Source of the DNA: Scytonema tolypothrichoides VB-61278
Lineage (GTDB): Bacteria > Cyanobacteriota > Cyanobacteriia > Cyanobacteriales > Nostocaceae
Reading direction: 5' to 3'
DNA: 64,000 nt
Assembly: GCF_000828085.3 (NCBI RefSeq)
Contig: NZ_JXCA02000030.1
Span: 368,166 to 432,165, forward strand
Shown: piece after piece, positions 29,242 through 38,239 of the stretch
Layout: every line of letters begins with the position of its first letter
Position numbering within the stretch: the stretch's first letter is position 1
The notes under the pieces: model-generated
What the model was told of the DNA's origin: nothing
What the model saw: the letters and a program-made list of their open reading frames with translations, nothing else
Database searches by the model: none
Translations under genes and position numbers: made by a program

Positions 29242-31929
29242 ATGAAAAAGATATCGCTCGTTTTGTTAACCTTACCCCTATGCACTATAGGGAGTTTTAC
29301 TTCTATAGGTACACTTTTAGCCCAAGAAGTGACTTCTGATGGAACTGTATCCACCACAGTTATCGTCACTCCTGACGGCAAAAATTTCACCATCAATGAC
29401 GGAACAACAAGAGGGACAAACCTTTTTCACAGCTTCAAAGAATTTTCTATTCCTAAAGGTGGTTCGGCTAACTTTAATAATGCAGACAATATACAAAACA
29501 TCATCAGCCGAGTCACGGGTACTAATGCTTCTAATATTGATGGTGCGATTAGAGCACTAGGCAAGGCGAACTTATTTTTACTCAACCCCAATGGAATTAT
29601 TTTTGGACCAAATGCCTCTTTGCAAATTGGTGGTTCATTTTTGGGGACTACGGCGAACAGTTTTGTATTTGGCAATGGGCTTGAGTTTAGTGCTACTGAC
29701 CCGCAACCACCGTTGTTAACAATCAATGTTCCGATAGGTTTACGATTTAGAGATAATCCTGGAAATATTGTTAATCAATCTCAAGCAAGTCTTGATGGCG
29801 CGACTAATGCGATTGGTTCTCCTGCTGGGTTACAAGTTTTAAGTGGTAAAACTTTAGCTTTAGTGGGCGGTAATGTTTTCTTAGAGGGTGGGAATTTAAC
29901 TGCAATTGACGGAAGAATTGAGTTAGGTAGCGTTGACGGCAATAGTGTTGTTAGTTTGAATGAGATTGATGCAGGCTATCGTCTGGGATATGAAAATGTT
30001 CAGAAATTTAGAGATATTCAACTGTCTAACGGTGCAAATGTAGATACCAGTAATGGTGGTGTGAGCCAAGTGTGGGGTAAAAATATCACCCTCACAGATA
30101 ATTCATTGATTTTTTCTTTTGCTCAGAATTCACAAGCAGGTGGAAATTTAATCGTCAATGCTGCTGAGTCTGTGAAATTGAGTGGAGGTTCCAATATTAT
30201 AACTGTTGCTGATGGTGAAGGGAAGGCTGGAGATGTATTCGTGAAAGCCTCTGGTTCTGTGGAGTTAGAAGGAACTGCACCGAATTTTTCACCTACTTTG
30301 ATTGGCTCTCAAGTCTTCTCTTCCTGTGTGTCTTCGCCATGTGGTAATGGTGGGGATGTGACGATTGAAACAGGGAAACTACTCGTTCAAAATGGAGCCA
30401 ATGTAAATGCTTCGACTTTCGGTCTTGGAAACGCAGGGAACATATTAATAAAAGCATCCGATTCCGTAGACGTGACAGGTAGGAATCCCAATGGTAACCC
30501 AAGTGGTATTTTTGCTCAAGTTGATGAAGATCAACAACCAATAGACAATCCAGGCAATGCAGGAACTCTGACTATTGAAACTCAACGATTAACTGTTGAA
30601 GGTGGAGCGCAGATATCTACTGCTGGTCGTAAAACTGGCAATGGTGGAAATTTGAACATCAATGCAACAGATTCAATTCTCTTAAGTGGAACTTCACAAT
30701 CTGCTACAGCTGATCTTTTGGACAGGAATCGCAGTGGTCTTTTTGTGTCTGCGGAAGAGGGCGCTACAGGGAATGTGGGTAGCTTAAATTTGACGACTGG
30801 AGTGCTAACTGTTGAGAAAGGAGCGAGAATTTCAGCAGATAATCTTGGTTCAGGTTTACCAGGTAGTTCGACTTTAGATGTTAGGCAATTGATAATTCAA
30901 GATGGCGGGCAAGTCAGATCAGGTTCTTTCGCTGCTGGTGATGGCGGAACTTTGACTGTCACTGCTAAAGAGTCTGTGGATGTCGTCGGTACTAAAACCT
31001 TTCCAGATGGTATAACTAAGCCCAGCACTTTGTTCTCTCAAGCTTCAGATGCTGGTAAAGCAGGGAATTTGGTTATCAATAGCCCAAATTTAAATGTCCG
31101 CGATGGTGCAGAAGTAACAGTGAGTGCAACCAGTACTGGTGCAGCAGGTGACTTAACTGCAAATGTAAACACCATTCGTCTGAACGGAGGAAAACTCACT
31201 GCAGAAACCAACGCGGGAGACGGAGGTAACATCAACCTCCAAAACTTAGGTCTGTTGCGAATGGAAAATGACAGTCTGATTTCTGCTAAAGCTTCCAATG
31301 GTGCCAATGGTGGTAACATCACTATTAACACTCCCGACGCTCCCAAGGGTTTTGTAGTTGCCTTTCCTGGAAACAATGACATTGTTGCCAATGCTGATCG
31401 AGGCAGAGGTGGCAAAATCGAGATTAATGCTACGAGAATTTACGGACTAGAAGAACGCGCTTTAAATCCTACAACTAACGACATTAATGCTAGCTCTGAA
31501 TTTGGCTCTCAAGGTACCGTAACTATTAATACACCAGATATTGACCCCAGTCGCGGATTGTTTGAATTGTTTGAGTATGTCATCGACCCAGCACAGCTGA
31601 TTGCCCAAAATCCGTGTATAAAAGGTTTTGGTGATAGCTTCACGATCACTGGGCGTGGCGGGTTCCCAACTGATCCGAAGAACATCCTCAGTAGTGACAA
31701 TGTGCGCGTTGATTTGGTCAAGCCTGCTGTCAATCCGAAGAATTCCAGTAGTGAAACTCAGAATCAGTCTTCCACCAGTGCGACAGTCAAACCGAAAGTC
31801 AAAGAGATAATACCTGCCCGAGGATGGATTTTCAATGAGAAAGGTGAGGTGCTTTTGGTAGGTTACGATCCTACCAAAACTGGTATACAACGTCCCCAGC
31901 CCACACCTCCTAGTTGCCCTGCCTTTTGA
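29242..31929 (+). CDS. Two-partner-secretion exoprotein (filamentous haemagglutinin N-terminal domain)
   Basis: 895 residues from ATG 29242; a GTG at 29164 would add 26 residues before the clear signal peptide MKKISLVLLTLPLCTIGSF...LLAQ. The TPS domain follows: SFKEFSIPKGGSANFNN, ISRVTGTNASNIDGAIRALG and ANLFLLNPNGIIFGPNASL are its hallmark. The middle is a Gly/Asn-rich beta-helix with repeated GNGGNLNINATDSILL-type units. The C-terminal signature is NPCIKGFGDSFTITGRGGFP and ARGWIFNEKGEVLLVGYDP, seen in many cyanobacterial members. Predicted to be exported through an outer-membrane TpsB pore; none is adjacent. Surface adhesion or protection is a likely role (inference). Confidence 0.92.
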   Translation: MKKISLVLLTLPLCTIGSFTSIGTLLAQEVTSDGTVSTTVIVTPDGKNFTINDGTTRGTNLFHSFKEFSIPKGGSANFNNADNIQNIISRVTGTNASNIDGAIRALGKANLFLLNPNGIIFGPNASLQIGGSFLGTTANSFVFGNGLEFSATDPQPPLLTINVPIGLRFRDNPGNIVNQSQASLDGATNAIGSPAGLQVLSGKTLALVGGNVFLEGGNLTAIDGRIELGSVDGNSVVSLNEIDAGYRLGYENVQKFRDIQLSNGANVDTSNGGVSQVWGKNITLTDNSLIFSFAQNSQAGGNLIVNAAESVKLSGGSNIITVADGEGKAGDVFVKASGSVELEGTAPNFSPTLIGSQVFSSCVSSPCGNGGDVTIETGKLLVQNGANVNASTFGLGNAGNILIKASDSVDVTGRNPNGNPSGIFAQVDEDQQPIDNPGNAGTLTIETQRLTVEGGAQISTAGRKTGNGGNLNINATDSILLSGTSQSATADLLDRNRSGLFVSAEEGATGNVGSLNLTTGVLTVEKGARISADNLGSGLPGSSTLDVRQLIIQDGGQVRSGSFAAGDGGTLTVTAKESVDVVGTKTFPDGITKPSTLFSQASDAGKAGNLVINSPNLNVRDGAEVTVSATSTGAAGDLTANVNTIRLNGGKLTAETNAGDGGNINLQNLGLLRMENDSLISAKASNGANGGNITINTPDAPKGFVVAFPGNNDIVANADRGRGGKIEINATRIYGLEERALNPTTNDINASSEFGSQGTVTINTPDIDPSRGLFELFEYVIDPAQLIAQNPCIKGFGDSFTITGRGGFPTDPKNILSSDNVRVDLVKPAVNPKNSSSETQNQSSTSATVKPKVKEIIPARGWIFNEKGEVLLVGYDPTKTGIQRPQPTPPSCPAF

Positions 31930-31977
31930 ATCAGTGAACAGTTATCAGTTATCAGTTATCAGTCAATACGGTTGCTG

Positions 31978-32036
31978 TTAAGGATTGTTGGTAACCATTC
32001 CACATGTGTAGAGACGTTGCATGCAACGTCTCTACA
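31978..32036. repeat. Repeat with 30-bp perfect palindrome, copy 1
   Basis: 32007-32036 is a perfect 30-bp palindrome (centre GACGTTGCATGCAACGTC). The preceding ~28 bases (AAGGATTGTT.. TTCCACA) are shared with the copy at 32887-32944. 31935-31962 just before it is an AGTTATC tandem run and 32139-32163 a GTTCACT run. Confidence 0.9.
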
Positions 32037-32204
32037 TTTGATCCGAAAGTTCTACATTGCAATCGGTGATAAGGATTTTGGTATTATCACCAACCGTATT
32101 GAGTTATCAGTGATCTGAAATCTTGATAACTTTTTACTGTTCACTGTTCACTGTTCACTGTTTTAATGAATGGTGGCAGTGTTGAGATTTATTAAGTTGG
32201 CATT

Positions 32205-32699
32205 ATGAAGTATCAGCAAGTACTCGTTGGGTTGGTTCTGGCGATCGTTCTTTTCTTGTTTCCCCTGTCAGCAGAGGGAGTCGGTTCTTCGAGTATTCGG
32301 CGTTCCACAGACGATGCATTCAACGGTAAGGATTTTTCTGGTCAAAGCTTGATTGGATCTGAGTATATTAATGTCAAGCTTAAGAACGTTAACTTTAGCA
32401 ATGCTGATTTGCGCGGTGGCGTTTTCAATGGTTCGATATTAGAGGGAGTCAATCTGCATGGTGTAGATTTTACTGAAGGTATAGCCTACTTGGTCGCTTT
32501 TGAGGGTGGTGATTTGAGCGATGCAATCTTTACAAACGCAATGATGTTGCGTTCTACCTTTGATGATGTAGACATTACTGGTGCTGATTTCACCGATGCA
32601 GTTTTAGATCGTCTGGAAGTGAAAAAACTTTGTGCGAAAGCAAGTGGAGTGAATTCTAAAACTGGTGTTTCTACGCGTGAGTCTTTGCAATGCCGATAA
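32205..32699 (+). CDS. Pentapeptide-repeat protein, exported (thylakoid-lumen type)
   Basis: 164 residues. A signal peptide ([23 protein letters not shown]) is followed by a short right-handed beta-helix of pentapeptide repeats ([20 protein letters not shown], then [16 protein letters not shown] and [14 protein letters not shown]). The C-terminus has two Cys (KKLCAKASG ... LQCR) that could pair. It resembles lumenal pentapeptide proteins of cyanobacteria and chloroplasts (TL15/TL17 type). Specific function is unknown. It is flanked on both sides by copies of the 30-bp palindrome repeat. Confidence 0.85.
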   Translation: MKYQQVLVGLVLAIVLFLFPLSAEGVGSSSIRRSTDDAFNGKDFSGQSLIGSEYINVKLKNVNFSNADLRGGVFNGSILEGVNLHGVDFTEGIAYLVAFEGGDLSDAIFTNAMMLRSTFDDVDITGADFTDAVLDRLEVKKLCAKASGVNSKTGVSTRESLQCR

Positions 32700-32886
32700 A
32701 GTGACTGGATATTAGCTTAGCCGTCACGAGGTTTTTGTAAGTAGAAATTTTTGGCGATCGCCCCTAAAAAAGCGATCGCTTTTGAAAGAATCTAAATAAT
32801 TGTAGGGTGTGTTAGACGGAACGTATAACGCACCAAGACCCTGGGATGGTGCATGATTCTTAAGGCATAACACAATGTCGTTCAGT

Positions 32887-32944
32887 TAAGGATTGTTTTT
32901 AAAAATTTCACACGTGTAGAGACGTTGCATGCAACGTCTCTACA
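32887..32944. repeat. Repeat with 30-bp perfect palindrome, copy 2
   Basis: The same 30-bp palindrome at 32915-32944, in the same context orientation as 31978-32036. An ACGCACC-type repeat lies at 32801-32880 and TAATGAC heptamers at 32949-32986. Confidence 0.9.
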
Positions 32945-33041
32945 TTTTAATGACTAATGACCAATAACCAATGACCAATGACTAATGTTTTTTAAAACAT
33001 ATCAGGAATTTTATTTTTTGTAGTAGCGCGTCTCGTCTAAG

Positions 33042-33175
33042 TATAGCCATAGCCATCTTCATTAGGACGCTGCTTGTTTGAGAACGACTTGGATTGCATC
33101 ACGTAAATGATCCAAGTGAAGTAATAAATCTCCTTATAGTCTACGTCCTAACCTGACTGGCTATGGCCATAGATA
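33042..33175. mobile_element. MITE-like remnant of an IS630-type element
   Basis: Imperfect inverted ends TAT(A/G)GCCATAGCCA...TTAGGAC at 33042-33068 and 33145-33175. Inside, on the minus strand, a frame reads LLHLDHLRDAIQVVLKQAAS then stop, resembling the C-terminal end of IS630-type transposases. Internally deleted derivative. Confidence 0.55.
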
Positions 33176-33294
33176 GGTGGAAATAAACATAACTATGTTA
33201 AGAAATGTAAAAACGCCTCAAACTCTTACTAATGACTAATGACCAATGACTAATGACTGCCTTCACTAGTCAACTTTATTTGTACCGATCTACT
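33170..33294. mobile_element. Second copy (inverted) of the 28650-28901 MITE family
   Basis: Left part GATAGGTGGAAATAAACATA...GTTAAGAAATGT and right part CAACTTTATTTGTACCGATCTACT are reverse complements of the two ends of 28650-28901. The middle is shorter and filled by TAATGAC heptamers (33226-33257). It abuts the element at 33042-33175. Confidence 0.65.
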
Positions 33295-33612
33295 TATTTT
33301 GTTGGGTAGAAGTTAATTGGCGCACTTTGTCTGTTTTCCTTCTCCCCTGCAGCCTCAACCCAACATTTTGATGTGGACGCGCTATATAAATTCAAAATTC
33401 AAAATTAAGAATTCTTTTTTTTTGATAGCGCAGCGTGCCCTTCGGGCATACTTTGAATTGCTTAAGGGGTGGGGTGAAGCGATCACTCTATTTATCTCCC
33501 CCTCTCCTTCCTAAGGAGAGGGGTGCCCGTCAGGGCGGGGTGAGGTAATACGTAGGAACACAACGCGCGTATTAGTCCTTTGTAGTGACCAATGACTAAT
33601 GACTAATGACTA
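33295..33612. other. Gap before devC with repeats, no gene
   Basis: Holds AATTCAAA repeats (33389-33412), a TTCGGGCATACTTTGAATT block shared with 15544-15560, and an inverted relative of the CTCACCCC palindrome (33496-33547). A 65-codon ORF across these repeats is not credible. Confidence 0.7.
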
Positions 33613-34788
33613 TTAAAACATATCAGCCGGATCAGCCGCTTGGAGTTTGCGGGTGGCTATCGCCCCCGAAATAACACACATAATAACAGTCAATATCAGC
33701 ACCACTAAAGCTCGTGTGAATGTCATGTATATCGGCAAATTTGTCGCTGTTCTTGTTAAAGAATAAAGTCCCAAAGGTACTATTGTTCCTGGAATGAAGC
33801 CCAGAAATGCCAGGATAAGAGCTTCTTCAAAAATGATTCCTAAAAAGTATAAATTGTGATACCCCATTGCTTTTAAGGTTGCGTATTCCTTCAGGTGTGC
33901 ATTGACATCGGTGGAAAGAACTTGATAAACAATAATAATGCCAACAAGAAACCCCATTGATACACCCAAACCAAAGATAAAACCAATAGGGCTTTGTGTT
34001 TGCCAGTAGTTTTCCTCAAACTGAATAAATTCTTGATGAGTGAGGACTTTGACATCATTGGGTAAGTAAGCTCTTAATGCTGTTGCAACTTGCTGTGGAT
34101 CGTAGCCTGGTTCAAGATAAACTAAACCCAGATTAATACTCGCTGCTTGTCGTCCGGGAAACAGCCGTAAAAAATTCTGATCACTGGTAATCAAATTTCC
34201 CTCAGCCCCAAAGGAAGTCCCCAATTTAAATAAGCCATTGATAGTAATGGTATGATTTTCTGCTTCGGTGGTAACGGTTTTACCTTGTTCAATTTGAGCG
34301 ATCGCTTGTTGATATTCCCCTCTAGAACCTTTGTCAAATAAGAAAGTATCTGGTAGCTTAATCTTATCTAACTGTTGGTTGACTTCTGGTAACCCAAAAG
34401 CTGGTTGGTCAGGATTGAACCCAAGCAGTTGAATGGAAGTTTCACGACGAGTTTGGGGATTTTTCCAGGTGATGAAACTCACATACAATGCTTCTGCCGA
34501 CTTTACTCCTGATATCGAGGAAGCTTGGTACAGTCGCCGCCGGGAAAATGTAGACAGATTTTGCATATTACGACCTTTCGGACTGAGTAAAACAATGTCT
34601 GTCTGCAAAACTCGGTTGAGGCGAGTGTTACTGTCATAAAGTGCAGTCTGAAAGCCAAGCTGCATGAACATGAGCACATCAGCAAAAGCAATACCAGATA
34701 ATGCGACAAGCAGACGGCTTTTTTCATGACTCAATTGCAGCCATCCCAGAGGTATTCGCCGGTGTAACTGTTGTATGAATGCAATCAA
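33613..34788 (-). CDS. devC: DevC-family ABC exporter permease
   Basis: 391-residue MacB/FtsX-type permease with one N-terminal and three C-terminal membrane segments around a large periplasmic domain. The start GWLQLSHEKSRLLVALSGIAFADVLMFMQL, given here only in part, and DVNAHLKEYATLKAMGYHN are typical of DevC proteins. In Anabaena DevBCA exports heterocyst glycolipids; paralogues export other substrates (family knowledge). It overlaps devB by four bases, so the two are translationally coupled. No ATPase gene follows; the next 318 bases downstream are repeats. Confidence 0.92.
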   Translation of the reverse strand: MIAFIQQLHRRIPLGWLQLSHEKSRLLVALSGIAFADVLMFMQLGFQTALYDSNTRLNRVLQTDIVLLSPKGRNMQNLSTFSRRRLYQASSISGVKSAEALYVSFITWKNPQTRRETSIQLLGFNPDQPAFGLPEVNQQLDKIKLPDTFLFDKGSRGEYQQAIAQIEQGKTVTTEAENHTITINGLFKLGTSFGAEGNLITSDQNFLRLFPGRQAASINLGLVYLEPGYDPQQVATALRAYLPNDVKVLTHQEFIQFEENYWQTQSPIGFIFGLGVSMGFLVGIIIVYQVLSTDVNAHLKEYATLKAMGYHNLYFLGIIFEEALILAFLGFIPGTIVPLGLYSLTRTATNLPIYMTFTRALVVLILTVIMCVISGAIATRKLQAADPADMF

Positions 34789-36092
34789 AGTGAAATCACC
34801 ACCTTAACTTGTAGATTGGTAAACTGAGCTGCTTTCTGGCTTGATGTCTTATCGAGTCGGATATGCACTTGGACAATTCGGGCGTCAATATTAGTACTAG
34901 GATCGGTATTGATGACACTCTGGCGACGCACCTGTAAACCTATCCGCTCGACTTTTCCTTGCAATTCACCAGGTAGAGAATCACTGATAATCCGCACATC
35001 TTGCCCCGGACGGATTTTACTGATGTCACTTTGGTAAACTTCTGCAACAGCATACATTTGGCTGGTTTGTCCAATTTCAACAATGCCATCACTTGATACC
35101 ACTTCACCAGCACGCGTATGTATATCCAAGACTTGACCATCTTGGGGTGTTCGCACGTAAGCTTGTTGCAAATCTTTTTGAGCTTGATTCACTTGTGCGA
35201 TCGCATCATCAACTTCTGCTTTTGCTGCTTCCACATCCACTGGACGCACTTCTACTATTTTCTGGAGTGTGGCTTTCGCTTCGCTAATTTGTTGACTAAG
35301 AGTTGTGTTAATCCGGGTGAGAACAGCTTGAGCTTCACTGATTTGGCTGCTACTGGTACCATCAATACGAGTGAGTATTGCTCTGGCTTCTTTGAGTTGC
35401 TGTGTTGCAGTGTCTACACTCAGGCGCTTACTATCAAATGAAGACTTAGAAATTGCACCGAGTGAGTAGAGTTGCTGATTGCGCTGATATTCGGCTTGAG
35501 CGTTGTTGAGTTGGGCTTGCAATTTTTCAACAGTTGCTTGTTGCGCCATCTTATCGCCTTGGGATTGTGCTTTGAGTCGGGCGATCGCCTCCTCTTGCGC
35601 TATCCTGTCACCTTGCCACTGTGCCTTTAATCGCTCAACTGTGGCTTTTTGTGCTTCAATTTCACCCCGTTTTGCACCTGCTTGCACTTTAGCAAGGTTT
35701 GCCTGTTTCACTTTCACTTGTTGCTGTGCTTTGACAACAGCAGCTTGAAGACGATCTTTGCTGTCAAGAATAGCAATCACCTGGTTTACCTTAACTTTTT
35801 GCCCCTCCTTGACTAACAATTGTCCAACTCGATTCTCTTGACTAGATGTTGGTGCAGAAATTTTAATAACCTGTCCCTGTGGCTCTAGCCTTCCCAAAGC
35901 AACAACTTTTATGATTTTAGGAATGGTTTGGTGAGACTTTTGGATCTCATTAGACTTGTGTGACTGTAACTGCCAGAACCTGTATGTTGTCACTCCTGCA
36001 ACAACAAATGTTATGACAACTGCCAGTATTGTCAGTGGGCGACGGCTATGCTTAGAGAATGAGGAACTGCTAGCTGTTGCATCACGCACCAT
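34785..36092 (-). CDS. devB: DevB-family membrane fusion protein
   Basis: 435 residues from ATG 36092, chosen because AGGAGG lies just upstream; the longer TTG start at 36113 lies upstream of that site. One N-terminal membrane anchor (TILAVVITFVVAGVTTYRFW), then a lipoyl half-motif (GRLEPQGQVIKISAP). A long coiled-coil hairpin (about 90-300) contains near-duplicate segments VERLKAQWQGDRIAQEEA and IARLKAQSQGDKMAQQAT. The second lipoyl half (DGQVLDIHTRAGEVV) and beta-barrel domain follow. It bridges the inner-membrane permease to TolC in DevBCA-type exporters. Confidence 0.93.
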   Translation of the reverse strand: MVRDATASSSSFSKHSRRPLTILAVVITFVVAGVTTYRFWQLQSHKSNEIQKSHQTIPKIIKVVALGRLEPQGQVIKISAPTSSQENRVGQLLVKEGQKVKVNQVIAILDSKDRLQAAVVKAQQQVKVKQANLAKVQAGAKRGEIEAQKATVERLKAQWQGDRIAQEEAIARLKAQSQGDKMAQQATVEKLQAQLNNAQAEYQRNQQLYSLGAISKSSFDSKRLSVDTATQQLKEARAILTRIDGTSSSQISEAQAVLTRINTTLSQQISEAKATLQKIVEVRPVDVEAAKAEVDDAIAQVNQAQKDLQQAYVRTPQDGQVLDIHTRAGEVVSSDGIVEIGQTSQMYAVAEVYQSDISKIRPGQDVRIISDSLPGELQGKVERIGLQVRRQSVINTDPSTNIDARIVQVHIRLDKTSSQKAAQFTNLQVKVVISL

Positions 36093-36116
36093 AAGGTGCC
36101 TCCTGTGGGACAAAAT

Positions 36117-36172
36117 AAACTAAATAGTTTAATTCCTCTTTTTAAACTAAACTGTACAGTACAACCTGTCAA
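36117..36172 (-). promoter_or_regulatory. devB promoter with embedded palindromic operators
   Basis: On the minus strand TTGACA (36167-36172), a 17-base spacer and TAGTTT (36144-36149) form a promoter. The spacer contains the palindrome ACTGTACAGT (36151-36160). A second palindrome, AAACTA-AA-TAGTTT, lies at 36117-36130 in the leader. Placement between a divergent TetR gene and devB suggests these are its operators (inference). Confidence 0.6.
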
Positions 36173-36299
36173 GAAAATTTTCGCCCCAGTCCGCGTGTTG
36201 CATACACTCCCTATAAGGGAGGATGGTTATATCCCCAGAGGTAACCTTTATTACAGCGTTGCAAACACCTATAGCCTGCGAAAAGCAAGAGATGAACAA

Positions 36300-37154
36300 A
36301 TGAGAAAGACACAAGCTAATAATTTAGATCGTAAGCTGTCAGAAGAAAAAGTAGATGCCATTCTGGCAGGTGCCATGCAAGAATTTTTGGCACATGGCTA
36401 TGTTGCGACAACAATGGATCGAGTGACAGCAGCAGCAGGCGTGTCTAAAACAACTGTTTACAGCCACTTTCAAGACAAAGAAGGACTGTTTACTGCCTTA
36501 ATACAGCAACTTATACTGGAAAAATATTATGCATCATTTAATCCACAAAAAGCTCAATTGATGGAAGGTGAAGCATCCGTCATCCTGCGTCACTTGGCAT
36601 TCAGTATGCTAAACAACATTATAGGTGACCAGCAGGTGTTAGGATTAATGCGCTTGATAGTTGGTGAGTCTGGACGCTTCCCAGAGTTAGCACGAGCCTT
36701 TGTTCTTAACCTTGAAAAACCATTTTTGGAGGATTTGTGTCAATTCCTCATGTCCCGTCCTGAACTCAACTTACCTGATCCAGAAGTTGCTGCGCGAGTT
36801 TTGGTCGGAACTTTAGTACATTTCATCTTGATTGAGGAAATACTTCATGGCAATGATATTTTACCAATGGAGCAAGAGCGCCTGATTAACAACCTGATTA
36901 GTTTGTTGACTGCAAATCAGACTCAGAAGCATTTACCAGCAGATCAATACTCAGGGACAAGGCAGAAATCTTCCAGGCGTAACCGTAAGAATTCGGGTAA
37001 GTTTGAGCGAGATTATGAATCTGAACCCAAACGTTTAAGATCCATCAGACTCACAGATACAGCTTGGGAAAAACTGGCTCAAGTCGCTGCTATACATGAA
37101 TTGACTCGCAGTGAGATGATTGAGATCATTGCTCGTGATGGTGAACTAGCTTGA
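36300..37154 (+). CDS. TetR-family regulator with C-terminal ribbon-helix-helix extension
   Basis: 284 residues from ATG 36300. The frame is open back to 36096, but that would overlap devB and its promoter. Residues ~15-60 hold the TetR helix-turn-helix (FLAHGYVATTMDRVTAAAGV, then SKTTVYSHFQDKEGLFTAL). The ligand domain runs to ~205. A basic, polar linker (RQKSSRRNRKNSGKFERDYE) leads to residues 247-284, RSIRLTDTAWEKLAQVAAIH and ELTRSEMIEIIARDG, a strand-helix-helix that fits an RHH DNA-binding motif. Divergent from devBC and presumably its repressor, inactivated by an exported compound (inference). The double DNA-binding architecture is unusual. Confidence 0.87.
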   Translation: MRKTQANNLDRKLSEEKVDAILAGAMQEFLAHGYVATTMDRVTAAAGVSKTTVYSHFQDKEGLFTALIQQLILEKYYASFNPQKAQLMEGEASVILRHLAFSMLNNIIGDQQVLGLMRLIVGESGRFPELARAFVLNLEKPFLEDLCQFLMSRPELNLPDPEVAARVLVGTLVHFILIEEILHGNDILPMEQERLINNLISLLTANQTQKHLPADQYSGTRQKSSRRNRKNSGKFERDYESEPKRLRSIRLTDTAWEKLAQVAAIHELTRSEMIEIIARDGELA

Positions 37155-38239
37155 AAAAAGGGTGTAATATTGTTTCCGGTTGAATCTGAATAATTAAAAA
37201 ACCGCAGAGGCGCAGAGGAGCCAGTGCGTTGGGCGGGTTTCCCGACTTGTAGACGCGTTTGCGCAGCGCCCCCTTAGGGGCTAGCGGCTTCCCGCAGGGT
37301 AGCACCTGGCGTAACGCAGAGGGAAACTAAGGAGAAATAATTCCGTTCGCGTAGCGTGGCGAAGCCATTACAAACGGATTTGATATAAGGGTGTAAGGGA
37401 AAAAGGTGTTTCTTTCATTCATAACGGGTGGTGCGCCGCCCGTGGGGCTGCTTTCAAAAAACATAGGGAATAGGGAACACCCGAACAGCTACCTACGCAG
37501 TGAAACTGATAACTGATAAGTGTTTTAACAAGGGAGATGTGTTTCTTTCGTATATTGCTAGTGGTTTCTTGCGAAGCGTGAGAAGCTCAGGTTTAGCATG
37601 ACTTGCATACTTGCGTATATACATGGTTAAAAGAGTCAGTGATACTAAGTTGCGTTCTAACAAAAAACTTAATGTGATTAAGATTGCTGATACCAAGTAG
37701 GGTTTTAACTATCAATTAACATAATATTTGCACAGTGTTAAATTTAACACTTTGGACTTGCGTGCACGTCCGCATCTGTTATTTGGTAGATATTTCTGGA
37801 GAAAGTAGTTATTGTTACTCATATAATTTCTACTAAGAAAATAATAAATTATTACTAAATTAGTTACTTAGTAAAAAAAACATTTTTTTTGAAGCGAGGA
37901 ATGCTGCATCAAAGCGTCAGATATTTACGTTTTTTTGCGATGTCTATAGTAACTAAATTTACAAAAAAACTGTATAGACATCGCGGAATTTCAGGACAAT
38001 TAACTCCCTAAGTTCTATATCCTTCCCTAAACTGCGCGCTTATGGGAGAATTCAAGATTCAAAATTCTAAGATTGGATCTGAGTAATTTTGAGCACTTTT
38101 ATCACGGAGAAAATGCGAATCGCGCGTCGCTTGTACGTAAGGATAGAAAAACTTAATGAACAGTCATAAATAATACAACTACAGGAGCAATTCCGACACC
38201 AAGCCAAGGGCTATGGTGCAGGGCGAGAACTCGAAGAAG
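37155..38239. other. 1.1-kb gene-free region with repeats and palindromes
   Basis: 37201-37370 is a GC-rich composite repeat including GCGCAGCGCCCCCTTAGGGG (37261-37280), inverted relative to 54690-54735 and 55590-55632. 37733-37750 is a palindrome AGTGTTAAATTTAACACT. 37937-37984 is a 12-bp perfect stem (GCGATGTCTATA) with a 24-base loop. No ORF looks coding. Confidence 0.7.

Noticed and set aside
33317..33514. 65-codon frame upstream of devC
   Set aside because: Made of interspersed repeats (AATTCAAA, TTCGGGCATACTTTG).
36096..36299. N-terminal extension of the TetR regulator to 36096
   Set aside because: It would overlap devB and cover its promoter and palindromes; the extra residues do not look like protein.
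37493..37696. 67-codon minus-strand frame
   Set aside because: Begins in a repeat (AACTGATAACTGATAAG) and shows no protein-like pattern.
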